Assembly: GCA_016866735.1 (NCBI GenBank)
Contig: VGLL01000030.1
Span: forward strand, 1 to 10,159
Length of the DNA stretch: 10,159 bases
Origin: Candidatus Shapirobacteria bacterium
GTDB lineage: Bacteria > Patescibacteriota > Microgenomatia > VGLL01
Reading direction: 5' to 3'
The notes under the pieces are model-generated. The model saw only the letters and a list, made by a program, of their open reading frames with translations, did no database searches and was not told where the DNA came from. Below, piece by piece: positions 4,709 to 10,159 of the stretch. Position 1 is the stretch's first letter. The number at the start of each line of letters is the position of its first letter. The translations under genes were made by a program, and so were the position numbers.

Positions 4709-5521
4709 TTATAAAATCGCTTTGCCCTGATCACTAATGATCCTTAACTTCTTTGCCTGTTTCCAGAGATTCTCGAACATCTCCTTTTGCATCTGGGCCA
4801 ACTGTTCGTTATGCATTTCAAAACAGAAAACATCGCCATCCTCCAGATAATGACAGGCGGCATAAACATCGTTATAGATAAAAACATCAGCCCGTATGGT
4901 TAAAATTTCAGGGGGAATGTAGCGAATCTGCCAAAAGTGCCTCACCATTTCTGTAACTTGAGTAAATGACTCGATGATTTTTTTATTCGTTATTGTTCTC
5001 GTCATAATCTTCTCTTCCAATAGGCGCCGTCGTAACTTCTCTGCTTCTCTCTGCGGTAAATAGACATCGGCAGTCGCCACCTCATAGCTGACAAACTCCT
5101 TCTTCGCTCTTATCAAATTCCAATTGACTTGGGAAAGACCCTGTTTTCCCCGATAATAAATAACCTGTGATCCGGGCCGGCCTGAACCAGCCCTGCTCTC
5201 GAGAACCTTCAGAATCCCAGGAAGTGATCTTCTGATCGCCGCCAGTTCACTTTCCCTGCGATTAAGCAAGAGGTCTAGTTGCGAGGGATCATTAGCTAAA
5301 AATTTAAAACCGCTACTCTCACATTGCAGCACCACCAACTGCTTTTCGATCAGCTTGTCCAATAAACGGTACACTTTTGTGCGGCCTAGGTGTAAACTGC
5401 GACTCAAATTTAAGGCAGTCGCCACGTTTTTCTGCAACAATTCCAGGTAAACTTGCGCCTCTTCGCCACTTAAACCAAATGGCTCCAGGAGAACTTTTAT
5501 TTTGTCTGTCTGATCGGACAT
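4709..5521 (-). CDS. TrmB-family transcriptional regulator
   Basis: 270 aa from ATG at 5521. Residues about 8-75 form a winged helix-turn-helix of TrmB type: 'LLEPFGLSGEEAQVYLELLQ' then 'ATALNLSRSLHLGRTKVYRLLDKLIEKQLV'. A coiled-coil-like stretch (80-110) joins it to a C-terminal effector or dimerisation domain with 'IYYRGKQGL' (121-129) and 'AKKEFVSYEVA', resembling the PLD-like TrmB C-terminus, ending 'VFCFEMHNEQLAQMQKEMFENLWKQA'. TrmB proteins sense sugars or other small ligands in archaea; relatives are common in CPR bacteria. An upstream TTG at 5578 would add 19 residues, but that stretch holds the gene's own promoter (TTGATT-17-TAAAAT), with the -10 box 7 nt before the ATG. It is divergent from the DMT transporter across 59 bp, suggesting local control of that gene. 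Confidence 0.88.
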   Translation of the reverse strand: MSDQTDKIKVLLEPFGLSGEEAQVYLELLQKNVATALNLSRSLHLGRTKVYRLLDKLIEKQLVVLQCESSGFKFLANDPSQLDLLLNRRESELAAIRRSLPGILKVLESRAGSGRPGSQVIYYRGKQGLSQVNWNLIRAKKEFVSYEVATADVYLPQREAEKLRRRLLEEKIMTRTITNKKIIESFTQVTEMVRHFWQIRYIPPEILTIRADVFIYNDVYAACHYLEDGDVFCFEMHNEQLAQMQKEMFENLWKQAKKLRIISDQGKAIL

Positions 5522-5528
5522 CTGGTGT

Positions 5529-5557
5529 ATTTTATCAATTCTTAAATCTATAATCAA
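5529..5557 (-). promoter_or_regulatory. Promoter of the TrmB-family gene (leaderless)
   Basis: Minus-strand TTGATT (5552-5557), 17-nt spacer, TAAAAT (5529-5534), then ACACCAG and the ATG. Its -35 overlaps the -10 of the divergent transporter promoter (TATAAT, 5549-5554), so the two polymerases would compete. Confidence 0.65.
5549..5554 (+). promoter_or_regulatory. -10 box of the DMT transporter gene
   Basis: A perfect TATAAT on the plus strand; start expected near 5561, leader about 20 nt without a Shine-Dalgarno. No good -35 is present, which would fit a promoter needing an activator. Confidence 0.5.
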
Positions 5558-5561
5558 GCCG

Positions 5562-5597
5562 TTAGTGTTAATAATCAACCATGATTAATGTAACTAA
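5562..5597. promoter_or_regulatory. Candidate operator: interrupted inverted repeat over the transporter start
   Basis: Arms at 5562-5577 (TTAGTGTTAATAATCA) and 5582-5597 (TGATTAATGTAACTAA) match as an inverted repeat at 12 of 16 positions, around a 4-bp centre. It lies directly after the expected transcription start and covers the ATG. A plausible binding site for the adjacent TrmB-type dimer, by inference only. Confidence 0.4.
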
Positions 5598-6471
5598 TAA
5601 CACCAGGCTAAGAGGCGCTTCATTTATTCTGATCTCAGCCTTTTTCTATGGCACTTATGGCGCCTGGTCACGCTTGATGGCGGCCGATTTTGGCGAGTTT
5701 TCTCAGGCCTGGACCAGGGGATTATTACTTTTTATCTTCTCTTTGCTAGTCAACATTAAATTCAAAATATTTAAGAAAATAGACAGGCGTGACTGGCCCT
5801 GGTTTCTGATGGTCGCCTTTGCTGGTGGCCTCAACCAAGCGCCTTACTTCTTCGGCTTCAAACACCTCAATATCGGCACGGCCGTTCTCCTTTTCTATTC
5901 TGCCTTGGTTATCGGCGGATACCTCATCGGCAAGTTGGTTTTCCAGGAAAAGCTAACGGGTATTAAATATCTTAGCCTGGGCCTCGCCATCTTGGGCATT
6001 GGAACAATTTATAACTTAGCTCTCACTCAAAATCAGTTTCTCCCGGCTGCTTTGACTATCATGGCTGGATTAATGGGCGCTATCGCTGCGGTAATGCCAA
6101 AAAAACTATCTGGTCATTACGCCGAATTGCAAATTATGACTGGCTATTTTATCGTGATGGTTCTTGCCAATAGCCTTCTAGGACACTTCCTAAATGAGTC
6201 TCTGCCTCCCTTCTCTAAAATAAATGCTTGGGGCGCGCAACTTGGTTACGCAACAGCTATGCTTCTAGCCAACCTAGCCGTTATCCAAGGATTTAAATAT
6301 ATCGAGGCCAGTATCGGCAGCCTGATCGGCTTGGCCGAGATTCTCTTTGGCATTTCCTTCGGCGTGCTCTTTTTTGGAGAGAAAATCACTCTCGGAGTAA
6401 TCGTTGGCGCTATCCTCATCATCACGTCGGCTACTTTACCGAACCTAAAGAAAGAGACGCTCGATTCCTAA
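5581..6471 (+). CDS. EamA/DMT-family transporter, about 10 membrane segments
   Basis: 296 aa and very hydrophobic, with about ten predicted helices (roughly 11-31, 44-60, 73-93, 98-118, 126-146, 151-171, 183-203, 216-238, 244-264, 268-289). Two EamA repeats are visible: the first has 'ISAFFYGTYGAWSRL' and 'NIGTAVLLFYSALVIGGYLIGKLVFQEKL'; the second has 'IEASIGSLIGLAEILFGISFGVLFFGEKIT', with the familiar '.GE.it' end before the last helix. The family exports or imports metabolites such as amino acids, sugars or nucleotide derivatives; the substrate cannot be told. It is the only plus-strand protein gene of the window. It is transcribed away from the TrmB-family gene, a pairing that suggests ligand-controlled transport, and converges on the wHTH-Nudix gene with only 25 bp between stops. 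Confidence 0.92.
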   Translation: MINVTNNTRLRGASFILISAFFYGTYGAWSRLMAADFGEFSQAWTRGLLLFIFSLLVNIKFKIFKKIDRRDWPWFLMVAFAGGLNQAPYFFGFKHLNIGTAVLLFYSALVIGGYLIGKLVFQEKLTGIKYLSLGLAILGIGTIYNLALTQNQFLPAALTIMAGLMGAIAAVMPKKLSGHYAELQIMTGYFIVMVLANSLLGHFLNESLPPFSKINAWGAQLGYATAMLLANLAVIQGFKYIEASIGSLIGLAEILFGISFGVLFFGEKITLGVIVGAILIITSATLPNLKKETLDS

Positions 6472-6494
6472 TTTGCCCAATTAGCCCAATTCCC
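6468..6494. repeat. AATTNGCCC microrepeat between convergent stops
   Basis: CCTAATTTGCCC, AATTAGCCC and AATTCCC follow one another between and over the two converging stop codons (TAA at 6469-6471, TAG at 6497-6499). It is another example of the short degenerate arrays in this window. Confidence 0.5.
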
Positions 6495-6496
6495 TC

Positions 6497-7198
6497 CTAA
6501 TAAATCTCCTCAGTGAACTTTTTTTCGAAGAAGCGTAGCCTTTTTCCCTTGACTGTTTCGACTACTTGAGGAAAGTCTTTAAAGGGCAAGGGGATTTTAC
6601 GGATTTCTTTTTCACTAAGCCACTGGTTCTCTCCCCCCTCGACTTTCTCTTCTAATTTCCCTTTCGGTCGGACTCCTTTAAAAATGAAGAAAAACTTATC
6701 TTCTAAAATTTCCCCTTTTACCGAATAATCCATTTTATGCTCGATACCGCAAAAGATCATTTCTGCCGTTAAGCCAGTTTCTTCTTTTAACTCCCTCTGG
6801 GCGGCTTCCAGCGCCGTTTCTCCCCACTTAATCTTCCCGGTCAGAAATCCGTAAAAACCAAAAAGGGGCTGCTTTAACCGCCTATGCACAAGATATTGCG
6901 TAATTCCTTTTACTTTTCTGGTGCAGGTAACCAGGACGGTTAGCTTCGCCTGTCTCTGAATAATTACCTTTTCGGTGTCCAAGCGATTGGCAAACTCCTT
7001 ACCCTTAGCGGAAAGCCCGTATGTCCCAGAAGCGTTTTTCTCCAATAAACCAAGATCTATCAGTTGATTGATATGAAAGCTAAAGTGGTCGTTGGTTAAT
7101 CCAGTCTTATTAAGTTCGGAGAACCTTGCTTCTTTTTTAAAAAGAAGGGCCCTTAAAATATTTGCCTGAGCCGGATGAACTTCAATCTCGGTACCCAT
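6497..7198 (-). CDS. Winged-helix + Nudix hydrolase fusion
   Basis: 233 aa. Residues about 8-75 are a winged helix of ArsR/MarR-like form: 'ILRALLFKKEARFSELNKTGLTNDHFSFHINQLIDLGLLEK' then a wing 'GTYGLSAKGKEFA'. Residues about 84-220 are a Nudix domain with a complete box: G121, E127, R135-E136, E139-E140, G142 in 'GKIKWGETALEAAQRELKEETGL'. Nudix enzymes hydrolyse nucleoside diphosphates linked to a second group. With a DNA-binding domain attached, the Nudix part may instead sense a nucleotide ligand, as in NrtR, but there the order is Nudix first and wHTH last. Here it is reversed. The gene has its own promoter with a -10 box 7 nt before the ATG and a perfect 20-bp palindrome touching the -35, compatible with autoregulation. 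Confidence 0.9.
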   Translation of the reverse strand: MGTEIEVHPAQANILRALLFKKEARFSELNKTGLTNDHFSFHINQLIDLGLLEKNASGTYGLSAKGKEFANRLDTEKVIIQRQAKLTVLVTCTRKVKGITQYLVHRRLKQPLFGFYGFLTGKIKWGETALEAAQRELKEETGLTAEMIFCGIEHKMDYSVKGEILEDKFFFIFKGVRPKGKLEEKVEGGENQWLSEKEIRKIPLPFKDFPQVVETVKGKRLRFFEKKFTEEIY

Positions 7199-7205
7199 AG
7201 CTCAT

Positions 7206-7233
7206 ATTTTAACCGATTTTTCCGCCCTGTCTA
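7206..7233 (-). promoter_or_regulatory. Promoter of the wHTH-Nudix gene (leaderless)
   Basis: Minus-strand TAGACA (7228-7233, 5/6), 16-nt spacer, TAAAAT (7206-7211), then ATGAGCT and the ATG start. The -35 shares two bases with the palindrome at 7232-7251. Confidence 0.6.
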
Positions 7234-7251
7234 GTAAAGTCGACTTTACTA
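7232..7251. promoter_or_regulatory. Perfect 20-bp palindrome, candidate operator
   Basis: TAGTAAAGTCGACTTTACTA is fully self-complementary with no spacer. Position at the edge of the -35 box suits a repressor or activator dimer. It could also be a dispersed palindrome, as I have the impression that similar AGTAAAGTCGACTTTACT stretches occur elsewhere in CPR genomes. No T-run follows within terminator distance on the minus strand. Confidence 0.6.
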
Positions 7252-7355
7252 CGTTCTTTTTTGCAGATTTTTCTTAATTTCTAAGGGAAGAAAAGGGATG
7301 ATCGATGTGTTAATTGTGGGTGGGCGGAAAAACCACCACCTACACCTAAATAAAA
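7252..7355. other. Gap between CYTH gene stop and palindrome
   Basis: Contains no ORF with coding character. A GT-rich/AC-rich stretch (7314-7346) can fold GGTGG with CCACC around a GCGGAAAAA loop, but no T-run follows on either strand, so I do not call it a terminator. Confidence 0.3.
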
Positions 7356-7931
7356 TTATTGCTTTTCGTGCTTAACTTCTTCGGGAAATAGCAGCTGGAA
7401 GGGGTAGCCCACGTAATTTATCATTATTTCCTCACAGCCAACTTCCTTTAAGAAATTAACCATTTGCTCCGCAACCTTCTCGGGGTTTACCTTTTTATCT
7501 TTGCCAAGATACTCAATTTCCACAAAGGCGCCAAGATTCTTGACCGAATCCAGGGCGATCTCGTAATCGTTATAAGTCCAAACTTGCCTTACTTTATCGA
7601 CAATAACAATGCGCTCAAAACCAAGAGCTAATAAAATTCGCTTGGCCTGGTCAAGCTGGTCAATTTTCGTCTCGTATTCATCGCAGTGAAAGCTCTTCCC
7701 CTCCTTATTAAAATACCAATTTTTATAGTTAAGAGAGTAGTTTCCATTAGCGTTCCTCAGCCGCAGCCACTCTTTAATCGGCCGTTTACTTAAGAAGTCA
7801 TTATGTCTCGGCGAAAAATACTCATCTATCTGTTGGCTTTTACTGATAAACTTAGCCCTTCGCCTAAGGAAAGCTACCAATTTCTTATTGCTTTTAACTT
7901 TAACTTGAATTTCTATTTCAAACTTGTTCAT
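7356..7931 (-). CDS. CYTH-domain protein (class IV adenylate cyclase / thiamine-triphosphatase fold)
   Basis: 191 aa, one CYTH domain. The N-terminal signature reads 'FEIEIQVKV': the ExExK motif has Glu5 and Glu7 but Gln9 in place of Lys. Other tunnel residues are present: 'EWLRLR' (54-59), 'SLNYKNWYF', 'DEYETKI' (84-90), 'DKVRQVW' (112-118), 'ALDSVKNLGAFVEIEYL' (126-142). Length and motif order fit the CyaB-like branch, whose members act on triphosphates (ATP to cAMP, tripolyphosphate or thiamine triphosphate); the substrate is not predictable, and the Gln9 change may matter. The ATG lies 14 bp inside the GxxExxY gene, so translation is probably coupled. It is the last gene of the ftsH operon. 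Confidence 0.85.
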   Translation of the reverse strand: MNKFEIEIQVKVKSNKKLVAFLRRRAKFISKSQQIDEYFSPRHNDFLSKRPIKEWLRLRNANGNYSLNYKNWYFNKEGKSFHCDEYETKIDQLDQAKRILLALGFERIVIVDKVRQVWTYNDYEIALDSVKNLGAFVEIEYLGKDKKVNPEKVAEQMVNFLKEVGCEEIMINYVGYPFQLLFPEEVKHEKQ

Positions 7932-8349
7932 TTGATTTCACAATTAGTGTGTGTGCCTCACTCCACCCATAAATTCTCCGTTTTATTTGTAATTTAGGCG
8001 AGCCGAAATTTAAGAGCAAGCCGACTCGAAAATTACTCCCTTTCAAGTAATAACTAAGCTGGCTCTCGGCGTCTTGAAACAAAACAGGAAGCGCCTTAAT
8101 TTCAATTACGACCTTACCGTCAACAACGATGTCTGGTTTATAAACACCCACCTTCTTACCCTTAAAACTCACCTCCAGGGCCTGCTCTTTCTGAAAAGGA
8201 ATCCCCAAGGAAGAGAGTTCCAGGCAAAAAGCATTTTGGTAAACATTTTCTTTGTGAACAGACCCCAATTCTTTGTGGACTTCGAAGGCAATTCCGATTA
8301 AGCGATAAGTTAGCTCCTCATAAATGACTGGCTTCTTAACCGGTCTCAT
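7918..8349 (-). CDS. GxxExxY-family protein (PD-(D/E)XK-like)
   Basis: 143 aa, slightly longer than the usual ~125-130. The family motif region reads 'LGSVHKENVYQNAF' (28-41): Glu and Tyr are kept, while the first Gly of GxxExxY is Val31. 'YKPDIVVDGKVVIEIKAL' (69-86) carries the PD...ExK pattern that links the family to PD-(D/E)XK nucleases, and 'LSYYLKGSNFRVGLLLNFGSPKLQIKRRI' is the typical C-terminal core. Its function is not established; nuclease activity is only predicted from the fold. The start ATG is 18 nt after the ftsH stop, inside the second copy of a 14-bp repeat, and the gene overlaps the CYTH gene by 14 bp, so the three are probably one transcript. Confidence 0.88.
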   Translation of the reverse strand: MRPVKKPVIYEELTYRLIGIAFEVHKELGSVHKENVYQNAFCLELSSLGIPFQKEQALEVSFKGKKVGVYKPDIVVDGKVVIEIKALPVLFQDAESQLSYYLKGSNFRVGLLLNFGSPKLQIKRRIYGWSEAHTLIVKSNEQV

Positions 8350-8381
8350 GTGCTCATCATGTTCTAATCATGTGCTCATCA
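8346..8381. repeat. 14-bp direct repeat at the ftsH/GxxExxY junction
   Basis: TCATGTGCTCATCA occurs at 8346-8359 and 8368-8381, separated by 8 bp. One copy encodes the last codons and stop of ftsH (LMST-stop), the other holds the GxxExxY start codon. Confidence 0.75.
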
Positions 8382-10159
8382 ATTTCCGGAAGTCTTCCCC
8401 CTCGATTGTCTCTTTCACCAAAAGCTCTTTGGCCAACTTGTCGAGTTTCTTATGGTTTGTCGATAAGATAGTTTGTGTCCTTTGGTAACAATCATCGACA
8501 ATTTGTTTTACCTCGGCATCAACCTGCGACTGCATTTCAGGAGAAAGTTGGGTCGGTTCGAAGAAGGCACGACCCATCTCGTTGGTATCCATCTGGGGCC
8601 CCCAGGAAATTGGCCCCAGGCTGCTCATGCCAAAATCAACCACCATTTGCCTGGCGATCTTCGTCGCTTGGTCAATATCAGAAGCCGCCCCCGTCGTCAT
8701 CTCCGAAAAGACCAGCTCTTCCGCCGCCCGTCCGCCCAAAAACACCTGGATTTCCTCCAGGAGCCGCGTTTTGGTCTCATGAGTCCGGTCTTGCGTCGGC
8801 GGAATCATGGTGTGGCCCAAAGTCATTCCCCTTGCCACAATTGAGATTCGGTGAACCGGGTCCATATGCGTAGAAAAATAATTAACCACGGCGTGTCCAG
8901 CCTCATGGTAAGCGGTCATCTTTCGATCCTCATCTGATTGCAGCCGTTTCCTCTGCGGCCCAAGCTTAACCTTAGTGGCCGCCTCTTCAATATCGTCCAT
9001 CTCGATTGATTTCTTATCAGAGCGTGCCGCCAGAATGGCGGCTTCGTTAAGCATGTTCTCCAAATCCGCCCCGGAAAAGCCTACCGTTCTCTTGGCCACC
9101 TTTTCCCAATCAACCTCTTTAGCAAATGGCTTACCCTTGGCATGAATGGCCAAAATTGCCTTTCTCCCCTCGATGTCAGGCATATCCAAAACCACCGTCC
9201 GGTCAAACCTCCCAGGCCGCCGCAGGGCCGGATCTAGCAAATCTCCCCGATTAGTCGCCGCCAAGACGACCACATTATCGTTAACGGTAAACCCGTCCAT
9301 CTCAACCAGAATCTGATTCAGCGTTTGTTCCCTCTCGTCATGACCGCCAACTAATCCCGTTCCTCTCACCCGACCAATAGCGTCAATTTCGTCAATAAAA
9401 ATAATAGATGGGGCATTTTTCTTTGCGGTACCAAAAAGATCCCTCACCCTTGAAGCCCCGACCCCTACCAACATTTCCATAAATTCCGAGCCAGCCATCG
9501 AGAAAAAGGGCACGGCCGCTTCGCCTGCCACCGCTTTCGCTAAAAGCGTTTTTCCCGTCCCGCTTGGGCCGATCAGCAAGGCCCCCTTAGGTGTCCTTGC
9601 CCCTAAAACCCGATACTTTTGCGGATGTTTAAGGAAGTCAACTACTTCTTCCAATTCTTTTTTAGCTTCTGGAACACCGGCAACGTCTTTAAAGGTCACG
9701 TTTTGCTTTCCCCTGGCAAAAAGCTTCGCCCTTGATTGGCCAAAAGAAAAAAGCGTATCCTGTGCTCCCCTTGCCTGGCGAAAGAGAAAGAAAAGCAGAA
9801 ACCCCATGCCAACTATGGGCAAAAGATTGATCAAAAGCTCGCCCCAAATCCGACCAATGGAAGTATCTTTAATCTTCAAAGTAACCGTCTTTGGGTCAAT
9901 CCCGGCCGTCTCCAGGGTCTTGACAAAGCTCTCCGTTGATTCCTTACGCGAAGAAAATCTTTTATCCTCCTTTGTCACAATCTGCAAAATCGAGTCCTCG
10001 ACCAGTACCTCTTTTACTCTGCCTTCTTTAATTTCCGTTAGAGCCTCCGACAGTGGGATTTCCTTTTCAGCTAGTGGTTGGCGAAAAAGTGAAAACGGAA
10101 TTGGTAAAAGGAAAAAAATAATTAAAAGCCAAACTAGAATATTAACCGGATTAAGCTTA
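8368..10159 (-). CDS. ftsH: ATP-dependent zinc metalloprotease FtsH (5' end beyond window)
   Basis: 596 residues visible, open to the window edge; no start is seen, and upstream codons from 9988 to 10159 continue the family N-terminus (first membrane helix '[18 protein letters not shown]', then a short extracytoplasmic domain). The second helix is at about 9760-9850. AAA domain: Walker A 'GPSGTGKT' (9547-9570), Walker B 'SIIFIDEID', SRH '[13 protein letters not shown]'. Protease domain: zinc site HEAGH (8893-8907) and a third ligand in '[19 protein letters not shown]'. FtsH degrades membrane and short-lived soluble proteins. Differences from E. coli: Ser for the first Pro of Walker A's 'GPPGTGKT', and Leu for the pore Phe ('EMLVGVGAS' for 'EMFVGVGAS'). 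The C-terminal tail is short. It heads an operon with GxxExxY and CYTH genes. Confidence 0.96.
   Translation of the reverse strand, partial: KLNPVNILVWLLIIFFLLPIPFSLFRQPLAEKEIPLSEALTEIKEGRVKEVLVEDSILQIVTKEDKRFSSRKESTESFVKTLETAGIDPKTVTLKIKDTSIGRIWGELLINLLPIVGMGFLLFFLFRQARGAQDTLFSFGQSRAKLFARGKQNVTFKDVAGVPEAKKELEEVVDFLKHPQKYRVLGARTPKGALLIGPSGTGKTLLAKAVAGEAAVPFFSMAGSEFMEMLVGVGASRVRDLFGTAKKNAPSIIFIDEIDAIGRVRGTGLVGGHDEREQTLNQILVEMDGFTVNDNVVVLAATNRGDLLDPALRRPGRFDRTVVLDMPDIEGRKAILAIHAKGKPFAKEVDWEKVAKRTVGFSGADLENMLNEAAILAARSDKKSIEMDDIEEAATKVKLGPQRKRLQSDEDRKMTAYHEAGHAVVNYFSTHMDPVHRISIVARGMTLGHTMIPPTQDRTHETKTRLLEEIQVFLGGRAAEELVFSEMTTGAASDIDQATKIARQMVVDFGMSSLGPISWGPQMDTNEMGRAFFEPTQLSPEMQSQVDAEVKQIVDDCYQRTQTILSTNHKKLDKLAKELLVKETIEGEDFRKLMST

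Noticed and set aside
4709..5578. TTG start at 5578 for the TrmB-family gene
   Set aside because: The added 19 residues coincide with a -35/-10 promoter for the same gene and precede the conserved HTH start.
7314..7346. GGTGG/CCACC stem as terminator of the ftsH operon
   Set aside because: Short, imperfect stem without a following T-run on the minus strand.
8473..8873. Long plus-strand open frames opposite ftsH
   Set aside because: They lie antisense to a fully conserved protease domain and their translations are rich in Pro, Arg and Ser without any motif; shadow frames.

Overview
The window reads as a stretch of a small bacterial chromosome, most likely a Patescibacteria/CPR member of the Microgenomates type. 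This is an inference from gene style: a stand-alone PolA-type 5'-3' exonuclease, GxxExxY and CYTH proteins, an orphan CopG-like antitoxin, an FtsH with a Leu in the pore loop, and many short low-complexity repeats placed both between and inside genes. TGA acts as a stop and Trp is TGG, so the code is standard. No rRNA, tRNA, CRISPR array, phage or IS element is visible. No intergenic gap exceeds about 160 bp.

Layout, left to right. Positions 1-2155 hold a minus-strand cluster: a GT4 glycosyltransferase, then mutM (fpg), then the first 55 codons of recF running off the left edge. A 70-bp patch of short repeats separates mutM from recF. Between 2156 and 2296 lies a plus-strand transcription unit with no ORF: a near-consensus promoter, two tandem hairpins of the same design with GAAA loops, and a T8 tract that ends one base before the stop of the converging gene. 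This looks like an undescribed small RNA of about 80 nt. Next come three minus-strand genes with their own promoters: the exonuclease (2297-3277), a membrane-anchored thermonuclease-like protein (3372-3902) and a CopG/RHH antitoxin-like protein (3978-4250). A small leadered ORF follows (4395-4595). A 36-bp palindromic element occurs twice, just 3' of the antitoxin and just 3' of the TrmB gene.

Positions 4709-6471 hold a divergent pair: a TrmB-family regulator (minus) and an EamA/DMT transporter (plus). Their promoters overlap, and an imperfect inverted repeat covers the transporter start codon. Converging on the transporter is a wHTH-Nudix protein (6497-7198), with a perfect 20-bp palindrome touching its -35 box. 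The right end is a minus-strand operon: ftsH (5' end beyond the window), a GxxExxY protein and a CYTH-domain protein.

Two themes link the window. First, at least five minus-strand genes that begin their own transcripts have a -10-like hexamer ending only 6-7 nt before the start codon, which predicts leaderless or nearly leaderless mRNAs. Genes inside or with longer leaders (mutM, the 66-aa ORF) have clear Shine-Dalgarno sequences. Second, short repeats have entered coding sequence: one encodes a roughly 12-residue insertion in the exonuclease, one encodes that protein's N-terminus, and a 9-bp tandem repeat forms a loop in MutM.
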